Shown piece after piece: positions 8,332 to 17,659 of a stretch of DNA of 64,000 nucleotides (positions are counted from its first letter, which is position 1; each line of letters opens with the position of its first letter). This stretch comes from Paracidovorax valerianellae (GTDB lineage: Bacteria > Pseudomonadota > Gammaproteobacteria > Burkholderiales > Burkholderiaceae_C), in NCBI RefSeq assembly GCF_900102625.1, contig NZ_FMZC01000004.1, positions 423,635 through 487,634 on the forward strand. Reading direction: 5' to 3'. Below the pieces are notes generated by a model that had not been told where the DNA came from, did no database searches, and saw nothing but the letters and a program-made list of their open reading frames with translations. The position numbers and the translations under genes are program-made.

Positions 8332-8819
8332 GCGCCGTTCTCACACCCTGTCCACCCGCCACTGCCCCTGCGCAGGAATTGGAAGCCTCGTCCCGCGTCC
8401 TGGCGCTGATCCGCGAGACTGCCGTGTTCCTCGGCGCATCGCAGGAGCAGGCCCGGGAGGCCTCGCGCACCGGCACCTTCGCCCTGGAAAGCCGCCCCAT
8501 CGCCTTGGTGCCCGACGTGGATGAAGAGGCGCTGATCATGTCCGCCCCGTTGCCTGCAACGTGTCTGGACGATCCTGCCCGGCGCGTGGCCGCGCTGCAG
8601 GCTTCCACGGTGCTGGTGCTCTGCCTTGGAGCGGTCTTCGCCCGCGGTCTGGCCGGGCCGCAACTGCTGTGCCGTTGCCCGTTGGATGACGCCTCGGCGG
8701 AGATCGTCGGTCGACATGTTCTGCAGCTCGCTGCGCTCGCCAATGCCGTGCAGGTGGGTGCTCCCGGCACGCCGAGCGAAGCCGTTGCCGGCGGGAAGGA
8801 GCGTTCCCATGTTCAATAA
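8328..8819 (+). CDS. Putative type III secretion chaperone B
   Basis: 163-residue soluble protein, translationally coupled to gene A by ATGA and overlapping the downstream effector candidate by 11 bases. The pattern IRE-A---G------R---TG near the N-terminus is shared with gene A, and both end in a hydrophobic helix rich in Leu/Ala (HVLQLAALANAV here). Such a pair could form a heterodimeric chaperone for the third gene's product; this is inferred from operon structure and weak mutual similarity. A family assignment (CesT-like) needs a profile search. Confidence 0.6.
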   Translation: MSAVLTPCPPATAPAQELEASSRVLALIRETAVFLGASQEQAREASRTGTFALESRPIALVPDVDEEALIMSAPLPATCLDDPARRVAALQASTVLVLCLGAVFARGLAGPQLLCRCPLDDASAEIVGRHVLQLAALANAVQVGAPGTPSEAVAGGKERSHVQ

Positions 8820-10584
8820 AACGAACGCCTCAGGTTCGGCGACGCCCATCCGCTCGACACCTCCTTCCGGTGCTCAGACGCCCCAGGCCCGCTCCACGGG
8901 CGCCAGCACTTCCGGCAGCCTTCGGCACGAGTCGCTGACCAGCCGGCGAGGCCCGTCCCAATCGCAGCCGCAGACGATGTCGCCGCGCCAGCCCTTGGCG
9001 TCTCAAGAAGGGGATTCCTTATCCCTGCTGTCCAGTCCTACCCGCTCCGAATCCTTCAATACGCCCCCTGTCGGACTCGACATCCGATGGGATGCCAGCG
9101 GACCCGTCACTCCGAATGCCAGCAGCTTCAGGGGGGGAGCGGCGATGGCCGGGGCATCGCTCGCCAATGCATCGTTCTTCACCATGGGCGAGTTGCCGGA
9201 ACGGGACGAGCTCGTCGATATTCCGCTGGAGCGTTTCATGCGCAACAGCCGTCGGCAGGACATGCCGCACCTGGCGGAGCACGAAGAACCAGCAGTGCCC
9301 GAGCCGCAGAGCTGGAACGCGATGCTGCGGCAACTGGGAATCGGCGCGATGGAAACCGGCGGGGCGGCCATGCACCGGCTCGGCGAGGTCGCCACGGCGG
9401 CCCGCACCGCGGTAGCGGAATCCACCACGGTGCAGGCGGTCGGCTCGATGCTGCCCAGCCAGCGCATCATGGGTGCAGCCTTGGGCCATGGTATCCATCA
9501 GGCGGCTTCGGTGTTTGGACCGACCTTTCTGCGCGAGATGATGGCGGAGTCCATGAAAGTCGCTTTTCGCACCGCGTCGCCTTCCATGGTCCTGGGCATG
9601 CAGTTGGGCGTGGGACTGCTCAACATCGGTATGGCCGTGATGCGGGAGCAGCGAGAGTCCAGGGATCCAGACACGGCTGCGCGGGGCTTTCATGCGATGA
9701 CGGCGGAGCAGTGGGCTGCGTGCTCGGACGGCCAGCAGGAAGCGCTGCGCCAGACGCAGCAGCGCATGTCGCGCCTCGTGACGCTGGAGCAGATCGGTGC
9801 GTCGATGGCTTCGGTCGGGCTTTCACTGTATGGCACGCTCACCGGCAATGAGGGTATGGCCGCAGATGTGCTTGCAGTGGACATCAAGACCTTGGCGTAT
9901 TCCTTCGCGCGCGACTTCATCCAGGCGTCCTTCAGCATGGTCGGGACGGAAGGTGAAACGTCAGGCGGCGTGAGCGGAAGCCACCTCAATTCGGCCAGCT
10001 TGTTCTATGGACTGGCCAATGTTGTCGGCAACGAAGCGTGGTCCGAGCTTCCGATTCTGGGAGGGGACACGGCTGCTGCCCGCGCCGTACTGTTGGATGG
10101 CGCCAGCAGCAGCAACGCCCGCAGCGCTGCGTGGGGCGAAATCGCAGGGGCATCCGCCATCAAGGCCGCGATCAACTGGGCGGTGGAGACTGCGGACTGG
10201 ATCTCCGTCACGCAGCAGGAGGCATTGCAGTCCGATACGGTGCAGCAATGGAGCCCTCGCCTCACGGGAACTGACTATGGCCGGTTGCTGGATCAGACAC
10301 CTGCTCGCATCACCGCCATCACGGCTGGAAATGCCGTTTACAACGTGCTGGGGAACGTGAACCGCGGGGGTACGCCAGGGCAGCAGGACTTCGTGAGCAA
10401 CACCCTTGCCGGCTTGCTGGCAGGGTTGCAGTACGCGGCCATCGGGGGAAGCTGGCAGGCGGAGGGTGCGGTGCGCCAGGCCCGCCGGGAAGCCGAGGCA
10501 GAGGTCCGCAACGAAGACCGCAGCGCTCCACAGGGCGGGTTGCGGCAGCGCCGGCCCCATCCATCGGGCAACGCGCAAGTCTGA
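8809..10584 (+). CDS. Candidate type III secreted effector or translocated protein
   Basis: 591 residues, family not recognised. The first 90 or so residues are strongly Ser/Thr/Pro/Gln-rich and almost without hydrophobic stretches (MFNKTNASGSATPIRSTPPS onward), as in type III secretion signals. The remainder is Ala/Gly-rich with amphipathic and moderately hydrophobic helices, e.g. MVLGMQLGVGLLNIGMAVM near residue 265 and NTLAGLLAGLQYAAIGGSW near residue 540, so membrane association or a translocator role is possible. No protease, kinase or ligase motif is visible. The start at 8809 has AAGGAG six bases upstream. The gene ends a three-gene operon behind a PIP box. No sec signal peptide is present. 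Confidence 0.65.
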   Translation: MFNKTNASGSATPIRSTPPSGAQTPQARSTGASTSGSLRHESLTSRRGPSQSQPQTMSPRQPLASQEGDSLSLLSSPTRSESFNTPPVGLDIRWDASGPVTPNASSFRGGAAMAGASLANASFFTMGELPERDELVDIPLERFMRNSRRQDMPHLAEHEEPAVPEPQSWNAMLRQLGIGAMETGGAAMHRLGEVATAARTAVAESTTVQAVGSMLPSQRIMGAALGHGIHQAASVFGPTFLREMMAESMKVAFRTASPSMVLGMQLGVGLLNIGMAVMREQRESRDPDTAARGFHAMTAEQWAACSDGQQEALRQTQQRMSRLVTLEQIGASMASVGLSLYGTLTGNEGMAADVLAVDIKTLAYSFARDFIQASFSMVGTEGETSGGVSGSHLNSASLFYGLANVVGNEAWSELPILGGDTAAARAVLLDGASSSNARSAAWGEIAGASAIKAAINWAVETADWISVTQQEALQSDTVQQWSPRLTGTDYGRLLDQTPARITAITAGNAVYNVLGNVNRGGTPGQQDFVSNTLAGLLAGLQYAAIGGSWQAEGAVRQARREAEAEVRNEDRSAPQGGLRQRRPHPSGNAQV

Positions 10585-10594
10585 GTCGCCGGTG

Positions 10595-10619
10595 CCCCGG
10601 GCTGCTTTGCTGCCCGGGG
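10595..10619 (+). terminator. Hairpin after the effector operon
   Basis: A perfect 8-bp inverted repeat, CCCCGGGC / GCCCGGGG, around a 9-base loop, starting 10 bases after the effector stop codon. No clear U-tract follows, so termination is plausible but not proven. Confidence 0.4.
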
Positions 10620-10696
10620 TCTGCCCGGAAGCTATGTAACCTGTTTTCATGCAAAATTGAAACCCGATTACATCCATGCAGAGAGACCCCAACGCC

Positions 10697-12133
10697 ATGC
10701 AGATCCGCCGCGCCACCAAGATCGTCGCCACCCTCGGGCCCGCTTCCAGCGACCCGCAACTGCTGGAGCAGATGATTCGCGCGGGGGTCAACGTCGTGCG
10801 ACTGAACTTCAGCCATGGCAAGGCACAGGACCACATCGACCGCGCCATCGCCGTGCGCGAGGCGGCGCAGCGTGCCGGCCGCGAAGTGGCCATCATGGCC
10901 GACCTGCAGGGACCGAAAATCCGGGTGGGCAAGTTCGCCGACGGCCGCGTGCAATTGCAGCCGGGCCAGGCTTTCATCCTCGACGCTTCGCGCACCGCGC
11001 CGGGCGACGACAACGGCGTGGGGCTGGACTACAAGGAATTGCCGCGCGACGTGAAGGCCGGCGACGTGCTGCTGCTCAATGACGGGCTGATCGTGCTGGT
11101 GGTGAACGCCGTGCGCGGCGAAGAGGTGCACACCACCGTCAAGATCGGCGGCGAGCTGTCCAACAACAAGGGCATCAACAAGCAGGGCGGTGGCCTGACG
11201 GCGCCAGCCCTCACCGCCAAGGACATGGAAGACATCCGCACCGCGATGAGCTTCCAGGCCGACTATGTGGCCGTGAGCTTTCCCAAGAACGCCACCGACA
11301 TGGAAATGGCGCGCCAGCTTTGCAACGTGGCTGCCGCCGAATACCGGCACAAGCCGGGCCTGATCGCCAAGATCGAGCGCGCCGAGGCCGTGCCCCGCCT
11401 GGAGGAAATCCTGCGCGTGTCCGACGGCATCATGGTGGCGCGCGGCGACCTTGCCGTGGAAGTGGGCAACGCGGCCGTCCCTGCGCTTCAAAAGAAGATG
11501 ATCCGCATGGCGCGCGACATGGACAAGGTCGTCATCACCGCCACGCAGATGATGGAAAGCATGATCACCAACCCCGTGCCCACGCGGGCCGAGGTGAGCG
11601 ACGTGGCCAACGCCGTGCTGGACGGCACCGACGCCGTGATGCTGAGCGCCGAAACCGCCGCCGGCAAATACCCGCTCGAAACGGTGGAGGAAATGGCCAA
11701 GATCTGCGCCGCCGCCGAGGCCGCGGAAGACCCGGAGCGCGATTCCGACTTCACGGGCCAGACGCTGGGCCGCATCGACCAGTCCATCGCCATGGGCGCG
11801 CTCTTCACGGCCCACCACCTGGGCGCCAAGGCTATCGTGGCCATGACCGAAAGTGGCTCCACCGCGCTGTGGATGAGCCGCCACCGCATCCACATTCCGA
11901 TCTACGCGCTCACCCCCAAGGTGGCCACGCAGCGCAAGATGGCCATGTACCGCAACGTGCGCCCGCTGCTCATGGACACCAGCGCCGACCGCGACACCGC
12001 GCTGGAGCAGGCCGAAGGCCATCTCAAGAGCCGCAACATCGTGCAGCAGGGCGATCTTTACGCCATCACCTGTGGCGAACCGATGGGCGCTCCCGGCGGA
12101 ACGAACATGCTGAAGATCTGCCGCGCGACCTGA
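10697..12133 (+). CDS. pyk: Pyruvate kinase
   Basis: Converts phosphoenolpyruvate and ADP to pyruvate and ATP. 478 residues from MQIRRATKIVATLGPASSDP, close to the 480 of E. coli PykA. Signature regions are KIVATLGPAS, RLNFSHGKAQDH, the catalytic/metal block GIMVARGDLAVEVG and TATQMMESMITNPVPTRAEVSDVANAV. The ATG at 10697 was preferred because family members begin just before RRATK; an ATG seven codons upstream (10676) is in frame. It lies directly after the effector operon and converges with the PAP2 gene. In related bacteria pyk usually stands beside fba; here four genes separate them. Confidence 0.96.
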   Translation: MQIRRATKIVATLGPASSDPQLLEQMIRAGVNVVRLNFSHGKAQDHIDRAIAVREAAQRAGREVAIMADLQGPKIRVGKFADGRVQLQPGQAFILDASRTAPGDDNGVGLDYKELPRDVKAGDVLLLNDGLIVLVVNAVRGEEVHTTVKIGGELSNNKGINKQGGGLTAPALTAKDMEDIRTAMSFQADYVAVSFPKNATDMEMARQLCNVAAAEYRHKPGLIAKIERAEAVPRLEEILRVSDGIMVARGDLAVEVGNAAVPALQKKMIRMARDMDKVVITATQMMESMITNPVPTRAEVSDVANAVLDGTDAVMLSAETAAGKYPLETVEEMAKICAAAEAAEDPERDSDFTGQTLGRIDQSIAMGALFTAHHLGAKAIVAMTESGSTALWMSRHRIHIPIYALTPKVATQRKMAMYRNVRPLLMDTSADRDTALEQAEGHLKSRNIVQQGDLYAITCGEPMGAPGGTNMLKICRAT

Positions 12134-12242
12134 TCGCGCGCCTTCGCTGCCCAGGCCCGCCACGCCGCCGCGCCTGCACGGCGCTGCCGCTGCAGCCGGC
12201 GGGGGCCTGGGCAACCGAGGGGCGGCTAAGCGCCGCTGACAG

Positions 12243-13007
12243 TCAATGCGTCGGCGCGGGCACCGCGGCATCGGCAGGAAGGCCGCTGTCCGCTTCGGGA
12301 ATGCGCCGGCGCAGCGCCGTGCCCGCCACGTCGCACAGCCAGCCGGTCATCCAGCACAGCCAGCCGGTCCACAGGGTGTGGCTCGTGAAGTGCGCGCCCC
12401 GCGCCTGCTGCGCCAGGCCCAGCGCCACCCCGGCCAGCAGCGAAGCGACCAGCCACGCGCGGGCCGCCTTCGGCGCCTGGCGGCGCAAGGCGAAATAGCC
12501 CCCCAGGAACGCAAACCCGGCCGAAGCGTGCCCTGCGGGAAAGCAGTGGCCGGACCCGCCGTCGATGGCGCCACGCGCCCAATGCGAGGCATAGCGCGCC
12601 ACACCGCCGAACTCGGCCAGATCCCACGGGCAGCTGGTGGTGCTGCTTTGCTTGAGCAGTGCAATCACGCCCAGCGACAGCAGCGCGCTGATCGCCAGTT
12701 GCAGGCGCTCGCTCTGCGTGATGCGGCGCAGCACGCCCACCGGCCACCACACCCCCACCGCAAGCAACAGCACCATCACCCAGCCCAGGCGCCGCGCGCC
12801 TTCGTGCAGCACGTGCACGAAAAGCCAATGGTCCCGCAGGGGAAAGCCTCGGGCCGAGCCGAACGCGCGGGCCAAAACGAGGTCCAGGCCCGAGGCGTCC
12901 CAGGCGATGAGCACCGCGAGGGCGGCCAGGGCCCAGGCCAGCGGGTGGAAGGGGGTGTAAGAGCGGGGCGCGGCAGGCGCGGCATCATGGGAAGAGGGCA
13001 TCGGCAT
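12243..13007 (-). CDS. PAP2-family membrane phosphatase
   Basis: 254-residue polytopic inner-membrane phosphatase. The three PAP2 signature pieces are recognisable: KQSSTTSCPWD, CFPAGHASAGFAF (PSGH-like, catalytic His) and RGAHFTSHTLWTGW (arginine and second His, but Trp/Gly where the canonical aspartate follows). Such enzymes remove phosphate from undecaprenyl pyrophosphate, lipid A or phosphatidic-acid-type lipids; the substrate here is unknown. About five or six helices. It is divergent from the two-component system across roughly 80 bases, which suggests shared control. Two in-frame ATGs (13007 and 13001) are equally likely starts. Confidence 0.88.
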   Translation of the reverse strand: MPMPSSHDAAPAAPRSYTPFHPLAWALAALAVLIAWDASGLDLVLARAFGSARGFPLRDHWLFVHVLHEGARRLGWVMVLLLAVGVWWPVGVLRRITQSERLQLAISALLSLGVIALLKQSSTTSCPWDLAEFGGVARYASHWARGAIDGGSGHCFPAGHASAGFAFLGGYFALRRQAPKAARAWLVASLLAGVALGLAQQARGAHFTSHTLWTGWLCWMTGWLCDVAGTALRRRIPEADSGLPADAAVPAPTH

Positions 13008-13085
13008 GGCGGCGGACGATAGGCAGCCGCTCTTAACGCCGTCTTAACGCCGCGCGGGAGCCCGCAACGCGGTGACAATCGTCCC

Positions 13086-13787
13086 ATGCGAATCCTCGTG
13101 GTCGAAGACGATGCGGGCATTGCCGACGGCCTGCGCACCAATCTGCAGCAGCGTGGCTATGCGGTGGACGTGTGTTCCAGCGTGGCGACGGCCTGGAGTG
13201 CGCTGCGCATGGAGCGGTTCGATGCCGTGCTGCTGGACCTGGGCCTGCCCGATGGCGACGGTGCACAGTTGCTGCGGCGACTGCGACACAGCCCGGCAGC
13301 GACTGCGGGAGCGGCTGCCTTGCCCGATCCCGCCACCCCGGTGCTGATCCTCACCGCCCGGGACCAGGTGCACCAGCGCATCGCCGGGCTGGACGAGGGC
13401 GCCGACGATTACCTGGCCAAACCCTTCGATGTGGACGAACTGGAAGCCCGCCTGCGCGCGCTGCTGCGCCGCGCAGCGGGGCGCGCGTCGCCCACCATCC
13501 GACACGGCGACCTGGAGGTGGACCCGGCCGCACGCACCGTGCGCCAAGCCAGCCAGTTGGTGGACATGTCGCCGCGCGAGTTCTCGGTGCTGCTGGTGCT
13601 GCTCGAATCGCGCGGTCGGGTGCTGTCGCGCCAGCAGATCGAGGAAAGCCTCTACAACTGGCAAAGCGCCGTGGAAAGCAACGCCGTGGAGGTGCACATC
13701 CACCACCTGCGCCGCAAGCTCGGCAGCAGCCGTATCCAGACCATGCGCGGGGTGGGCTACTTCATGCCGCTGGAGGACGCCGCATGA
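13086..13787 (+). CDS. OmpR-family response regulator
   Basis: 233 residues: receiver domain (about 1-125) and winged-helix DNA-binding domain (about 135-230). The acidic pocket VVEDDAG, the phosphoacceptor Asp51 in LLDLGLPDGDG, the switch Thr in LILTARD and the Lys in LAKPFD are all present. The C-terminal VHIHHLRRKLGSSRIQTMRGVGYF is the typical recognition-helix end of QseB/PmrA/TctD regulators. An extra Ala/Pro-rich loop (HSPAATAGAAALPDPATP) sits before the switch threonine. The gene overlaps its cognate kinase by ATGA and is divergent from the PAP2 phosphatase. Confidence 0.94.
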   Translation: MRILVVEDDAGIADGLRTNLQQRGYAVDVCSSVATAWSALRMERFDAVLLDLGLPDGDGAQLLRRLRHSPAATAGAAALPDPATPVLILTARDQVHQRIAGLDEGADDYLAKPFDVDELEARLRALLRRAAGRASPTIRHGDLEVDPAARTVRQASQLVDMSPREFSVLLVLLESRGRVLSRQQIEESLYNWQSAVESNAVEVHIHHLRRKLGSSRIQTMRGVGYFMPLEDAA

Positions 13788-15223
13788 CGCCGGATCAGGC
13801 ACCGCTCGCTTCCCCCGAGCCTTCGATATCCTTGCCCGCTCCCACGCCGGCGGCCGCGCCCAAAAACGGGCCCTCGGCCCGACGTGGCTCGCTCATGCGG
13901 CGCCTGCTGGTGTGGACGCTGGGCGCGCTGATCCTGGTGTGGGGCACCTTCGTCGGCCTGGGCTACCAGACCGGAGTGCACGAGGCGGATGAACTCACCG
14001 ACGGGCACTTGGCCAGCGTGGCCGCGCTGCTGCTCAATCTGCGCGCCTCCGACGGGGTGGAGCCGTCGCTTGCCACCCAGCGCGCGCCCACGCCGTGGCT
14101 CAAGGCGCACGACTACCAGCAGTCGCTCAGCGTCGTGCTGTGGGGCGCGGACGGACAACTGCTGTCGCGAACCGGCAGCGCACCGCTGCCCGCTTTCAAC
14201 CTGCCGGACGGGTTCGCCGATCTGCAGCTCGGCGACCCGCCCGTGGCCTGGCGCGGCTTTTCGCAATGGGACGCAGCCCATGGCCGAAAGATCATGGTGC
14301 TGCTGAATCTGGACGAGCGCGATGACCTGGCGGACGACATCGCCGGCCAGATCATCGAGCCCGGGCTGTGGCTGCTGCCGGTGGTGGCGCTCGCACTGGG
14401 GCTGGCCGTGCGGCGCGGGCTGCGGCCGCTGTATTCGCTGTCCGATGCGGTGGCCCGGCTGGACGTGGTGCGCGCCGAGCGGCTGGAGGCCGGCAACGCC
14501 CCGCGCGAACTCGATCCGATGGTGGTGTCGATCAACACGCTGCTCGACCGCCAGCAGGCGGCGCTGGCGCGAGAGCGCCGGCTGGCCAACGAAGTGGCGC
14601 ACGAGCTGCGCACGCCGCTCTCGTCCATCGTGCTGCAGGCGAGCGCGCTGGACGGTGGCCTTTCCGGGCCGGAGCAGGCCCAGGCCCTCGCCCGCATCGG
14701 GCAGGACGCGCTGCGCGCCGGGCATGTGCTCAACCAGTTGCTGGCCCTGGCCCGGGCCAGCCGCACCCAGCTGCACGAAGCAGCCTCGCCCGTCGATCTG
14801 GCCGAACTGGCCCGCCGTGTGAGCGCCGACTATGCCCAGGCCGCCTGGGCGCGTGAGGGCAGCATTTCGGTGGCAGCGCCGGCCACCCTGGTCTGGCGCG
14901 GCAATGCGGTGCTGCTGGAGATCGCGCTGCGCAACCTGCTGGAAAACGCCCTCAAGCACACGCCGCACGGCACCCGCATCGAAGTGCAGCTGGGGCTGTC
15001 CGACACCGGTGCGCCGTGGCTGCAGGTGTGCGACGACGGTCGCCGCGACCAGGCGCAGGGCGCGGCGTCTGCGCCGGTGGACAGCCTGCATCTGGGCCAC
15101 GAGATCGTTGCGCGCGTGGCCGAGGCCCATGGGGCCCGCTTTGCCGCCAGCGATGTGCCTGCGCCATTCACCACCGGCTACCGTCTGGAATTCACGGACT
15201 CCATGGCGGGGCCGACGGGATAA
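13784..15223 (+). CDS. Sensor histidine kinase with degenerate ATP lid
   Basis: 479-residue inner-membrane kinase partner of the upstream regulator. A long Pro-rich cytoplasmic tail precedes the first helix ([20 protein letters not shown]). A periplasmic sensor domain of about 150 residues, a second helix ([15 protein letters not shown]), the dimerisation/phosphoacceptor helix ([15 protein letters not shown], His in the H-box) and an HATPase domain with a good N-box ([13 protein letters not shown]) follow. The ATP-binding G boxes are weak: the G1 region reads [12 protein letters not shown] and the G2 region SLHLGHEIV instead of DxGxG and GLGL. Kinase activity may therefore be altered or reduced. 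Overlaps the regulator by ATGA. Confidence 0.92.
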   Translation: MTPDQAPLASPEPSISLPAPTPAAAPKNGPSARRGSLMRRLLVWTLGALILVWGTFVGLGYQTGVHEADELTDGHLASVAALLLNLRASDGVEPSLATQRAPTPWLKAHDYQQSLSVVLWGADGQLLSRTGSAPLPAFNLPDGFADLQLGDPPVAWRGFSQWDAAHGRKIMVLLNLDERDDLADDIAGQIIEPGLWLLPVVALALGLAVRRGLRPLYSLSDAVARLDVVRAERLEAGNAPRELDPMVVSINTLLDRQQAALARERRLANEVAHELRTPLSSIVLQASALDGGLSGPEQAQALARIGQDALRAGHVLNQLLALARASRTQLHEAASPVDLAELARRVSADYAQAAWAREGSISVAAPATLVWRGNAVLLEIALRNLLENALKHTPHGTRIEVQLGLSDTGAPWLQVCDDGRRDQAQGAASAPVDSLHLGHEIVARVAEAHGARFAASDVPAPFTTGYRLEFTDSMAGPTG

Positions 15224-15312
15224 AATCGGCGGTTACGAAGCGGTTACCGCCGCGATCGCCGGCCTCGTCAAGGGGCCTTTGTGCCTTCCCCACCATTGAA
15301 CGGACCCATCCC

Positions 15313-16377
15313 ATGCCTCTCGTCTCGATGCGCGAATTGCTCGACCATGCCGCAGAAAACCGCTACGGCATTCCCGCTTTCAACGTGAACAATCTGGAGC
15401 AGGTCCAGGCCGTCATGGCCGCCGCCGACGAGACGGGCGCCCCCGTCATCCTGCAGGCCAGCGCCGGCGCCCGCAAATACGCTGGCGAAGCCTTCATCAA
15501 GCACCTGATCCAGGCCGCCGTCGAAGCGTACCCCCACATTCCCCTGGTCATGCACCAGGACCACGGCCAGAACCCCGCCGTGTGCCAGGGCGCGATCGAC
15601 CTGGGCTTTTCGTCCGTGATGATGGACGGCTCGCTCGAAGCCGATGGCAAGACCATCGCCAGCTATGAATACAACGTGGACGTGACGCGCAAGGTCGTGG
15701 ACATGGCCCACAAGGTCGGCGTCACGGTCGAAGGCGAACTGGGCTGCCTGGGCTCGCTGGAAACGATGAAGGGCGACAAGGAAGACGGCCACGGCACCGA
15801 CGCCACCATGACGCGCGAGCAACTGCTCACCGACCCCGAGCAGGCTGCCGACTTCGTGAAGCGCACCCAACTCGACGCGCTGGCCATCGCCATCGGCACC
15901 AGCCACGGCGCCTACAAGTTCACGCGCAAGCCCACTGGCGACATCCTGGCCATCGACCGCATCCAGGAAATCCACCGCCGCATTCCCAACACCCATTTGG
16001 TGATGCACGGCAGCTCCAGCGTGCCGCAGGAACTGCTGGAGATCATTCGCCAGTACGGCGGCAACATGAAGGAAACCTACGGCGTGCCCGTCGAGGAAAT
16101 CCAGAAGGCCATCCAGATCGGCGTGCGCAAGATCAACATCGACACCGACATCCGCCTGGCCATGACCGGTGCGGTGCGCAAGTTCCTGGCCGAGAACCCC
16201 GAAAAGTTCGATGCCCGCGAATGGCTCAAGCCCGCACGCGAAGCTGCCAAGGCCATCTGCAAGCAGCGCTACATCGAGTTCGGCTGCGAAGGCCAGGCGC
16301 CCAAGATCAAGGGCCACAGCCTGCAAGTGGTGGCCGGCCAGTACGCCGCGGGCGCGCTGGCCCAGGTGGTGAACTGA
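15313..16377 (+). CDS. fba: Fructose-bisphosphate aldolase, class II
   Basis: Zinc-dependent aldolase that splits fructose 1,6-bisphosphate in glycolysis and condenses trioses in gluconeogenesis. 354 residues, the usual length for the CbbA/FbaA subfamily of Burkholderiales. Visible landmarks: [27 protein letters not shown], the zinc-site [10 protein letters not shown] (His ligands), [22 protein letters not shown] and [14 protein letters not shown]. The ATG at 15313 was chosen; the open frame runs further upstream through the end of the kinase gene. A strong terminator follows. Confidence 0.97.
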   Translation: MPLVSMRELLDHAAENRYGIPAFNVNNLEQVQAVMAAADETGAPVILQASAGARKYAGEAFIKHLIQAAVEAYPHIPLVMHQDHGQNPAVCQGAIDLGFSSVMMDGSLEADGKTIASYEYNVDVTRKVVDMAHKVGVTVEGELGCLGSLETMKGDKEDGHGTDATMTREQLLTDPEQAADFVKRTQLDALAIAIGTSHGAYKFTRKPTGDILAIDRIQEIHRRIPNTHLVMHGSSSVPQELLEIIRQYGGNMKETYGVPVEEIQKAIQIGVRKINIDTDIRLAMTGAVRKFLAENPEKFDAREWLKPAREAAKAICKQRYIEFGCEGQAPKIKGHSLQVVAGQYAAGALAQVVN

Positions 16378-16416
16378 CCCTCCCTGTGCACGGGAGCGCC
16401 TGCGCTCCCGCACGGC

Positions 16417-16454
16417 AGGCCCGGCGCATTCGCGTGCCCCGGGCCTTTGCTTTT
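16417..16454 (+). terminator. Rho-independent terminator after fba
   Basis: A perfect stem AGGCCCGG (16417-16424) / CCGGGCCT (16439-16446) with a 14-base loop is followed by a T-rich tract (ttgctttt). A second inverted repeat, GGGAGC/GCTCCC, lies just upstream. Confidence 0.75.
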
Positions 16455-16543
16455 GGGACCTGCCTTAGCGCTGAAGCGCATCGGGTAAGCTCGGGCCCAG
16501 TGAGCGGAGATCGCCGAGCACAGCCAGCCGGGAGACAGACAAC

Positions 16544-17659
16544 ATGCAGATAGGTGTACCAGCCGAGTCCATGGTTGGAGAAACCCGGGTCGCCGCGACC
16601 CCGGAGACTGTCAAGAAGCTCAAGGCCCAGGGCCACGCAGTGCGCGTCCAGACCGGTGCCGGTGTGGCCGCCAGCGTGCCCGATGCTGCCTATGCCGCGG
16701 CCGGCGCGGAGATCGTGGACGCCGCCTCCGCGTGGGGCGCCGACCTGGTGCTCAAGGTCCGCTGCCCCACCGAATCCGAAACGCCCCTGCTGCGCCCCGG
16801 CGCCACGCTGGTCGGCATGCTCAACCCCTTTGACGCGGCGGGCCTGCAGCGGCTGGCCCAGGCCGGCGCCACCGCCTATGCCCTGGAAGCCGCGCCCCGC
16901 ACCACGCGCGCGCAAAGCATGGACGTGCTCTCGTCTCAGGCCAACATCGCCGGCTACAAGGCTGTGATGATCGCGGCCGACCGCTACCAACGCTTCTTTC
17001 CCATGCTCATGACCGCTGCCGGCACGGTGAAGGCCGCGCGCGTGGTGGTGCTGGGCGTGGGCGTGGCCGGCCTGCAGGCCATCGCCACGGCCAAGCGGCT
17101 GGGTGCGGTGATCGAAGCCTCCGACGTGCGCCCCTCGGTCAAGGACCAGGTCGAGTCGCTGGGCGCGAAGTTCATCAACGTGCCGTTCGAGACCGACGAA
17201 GAAAAGGAAGCGGCCCAGGGCAGCGGCGGCTACGCCCGCCCCATGCCGCCCAGCTGGCTGGAGCGCCAGAAGGTCGAGGTGGCCAAGCGCGTGGCGCAGG
17301 CCGACGTGGTCATCACCACCGCCCTCATTCCCGGCCGGCCCGCGCCGGTGCTGGTGACCGAGGCGATGGTCGAGTCCATGAAGCCGGGCTCGGTGATCGT
17401 CGATCTGGCAGCGCCCCAGGGCGGCAACTGCCCGCTGACCGAAGCCGGCCAGACCGTGGTGCGCCACGGCGTGACGCTGGTCGGAGAAACCAATTTGCCC
17501 GCGCTCGTCGCGGCCGATGCCTCCGCGCTCTACGCGCGCAACGTGCTCGATTTTCTCAAGCTCATCATCAACCCCGAAGGGGCCCTGCATGTGGACCGGC
17601 AAGACGACATCGTCGCCGCCTGCCTCGTGGCCCATGAAGGCGCGGTCACCCGCGCATGA
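16544..17659 (+). CDS. pntAA: NAD(P) transhydrogenase alpha subunit, part 1
   Basis: NAD(H)-binding domain I of proton-translocating transhydrogenase. 371 residues: soluble alanine-dehydrogenase-like protein starting MQIGVPAESMVGETRVAATP. NAD site VVVLGVGVAGLQAIATAKRLGA, then ASDVRPSVKDQVESLGAKF, a conserved PntA block. As in Rhodospirillum and many betaproteobacteria, the alpha subunit is split in two; the membrane part is pntAB downstream. Its TGA overlaps the ATG of a lipoprotein gene that interrupts the operon. The enzyme makes NADPH from NADH using the proton gradient. Confidence 0.95.
   Translation: MQIGVPAESMVGETRVAATPETVKKLKAQGHAVRVQTGAGVAASVPDAAYAAAGAEIVDAASAWGADLVLKVRCPTESETPLLRPGATLVGMLNPFDAAGLQRLAQAGATAYALEAAPRTTRAQSMDVLSSQANIAGYKAVMIAADRYQRFFPMLMTAAGTVKAARVVVLGVGVAGLQAIATAKRLGAVIEASDVRPSVKDQVESLGAKFINVPFETDEEKEAAQGSGGYARPMPPSWLERQKVEVAKRVAQADVVITTALIPGRPAPVLVTEAMVESMKPGSVIVDLAAPQGGNCPLTEAGQTVVRHGVTLVGETNLPALVAADASALYARNVLDFLKLIINPEGALHVDRQDDIVAACLVAHEGAVTRA

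Noticed and set aside
12149..12213. Inverted repeat between pyk and the PAP2 gene as a terminator
   Set aside because: CCCAGGCCCGCC and GGCGGGGGCCTGGG can pair, but the loop is long and there is no T-tract, so the call would be weak.
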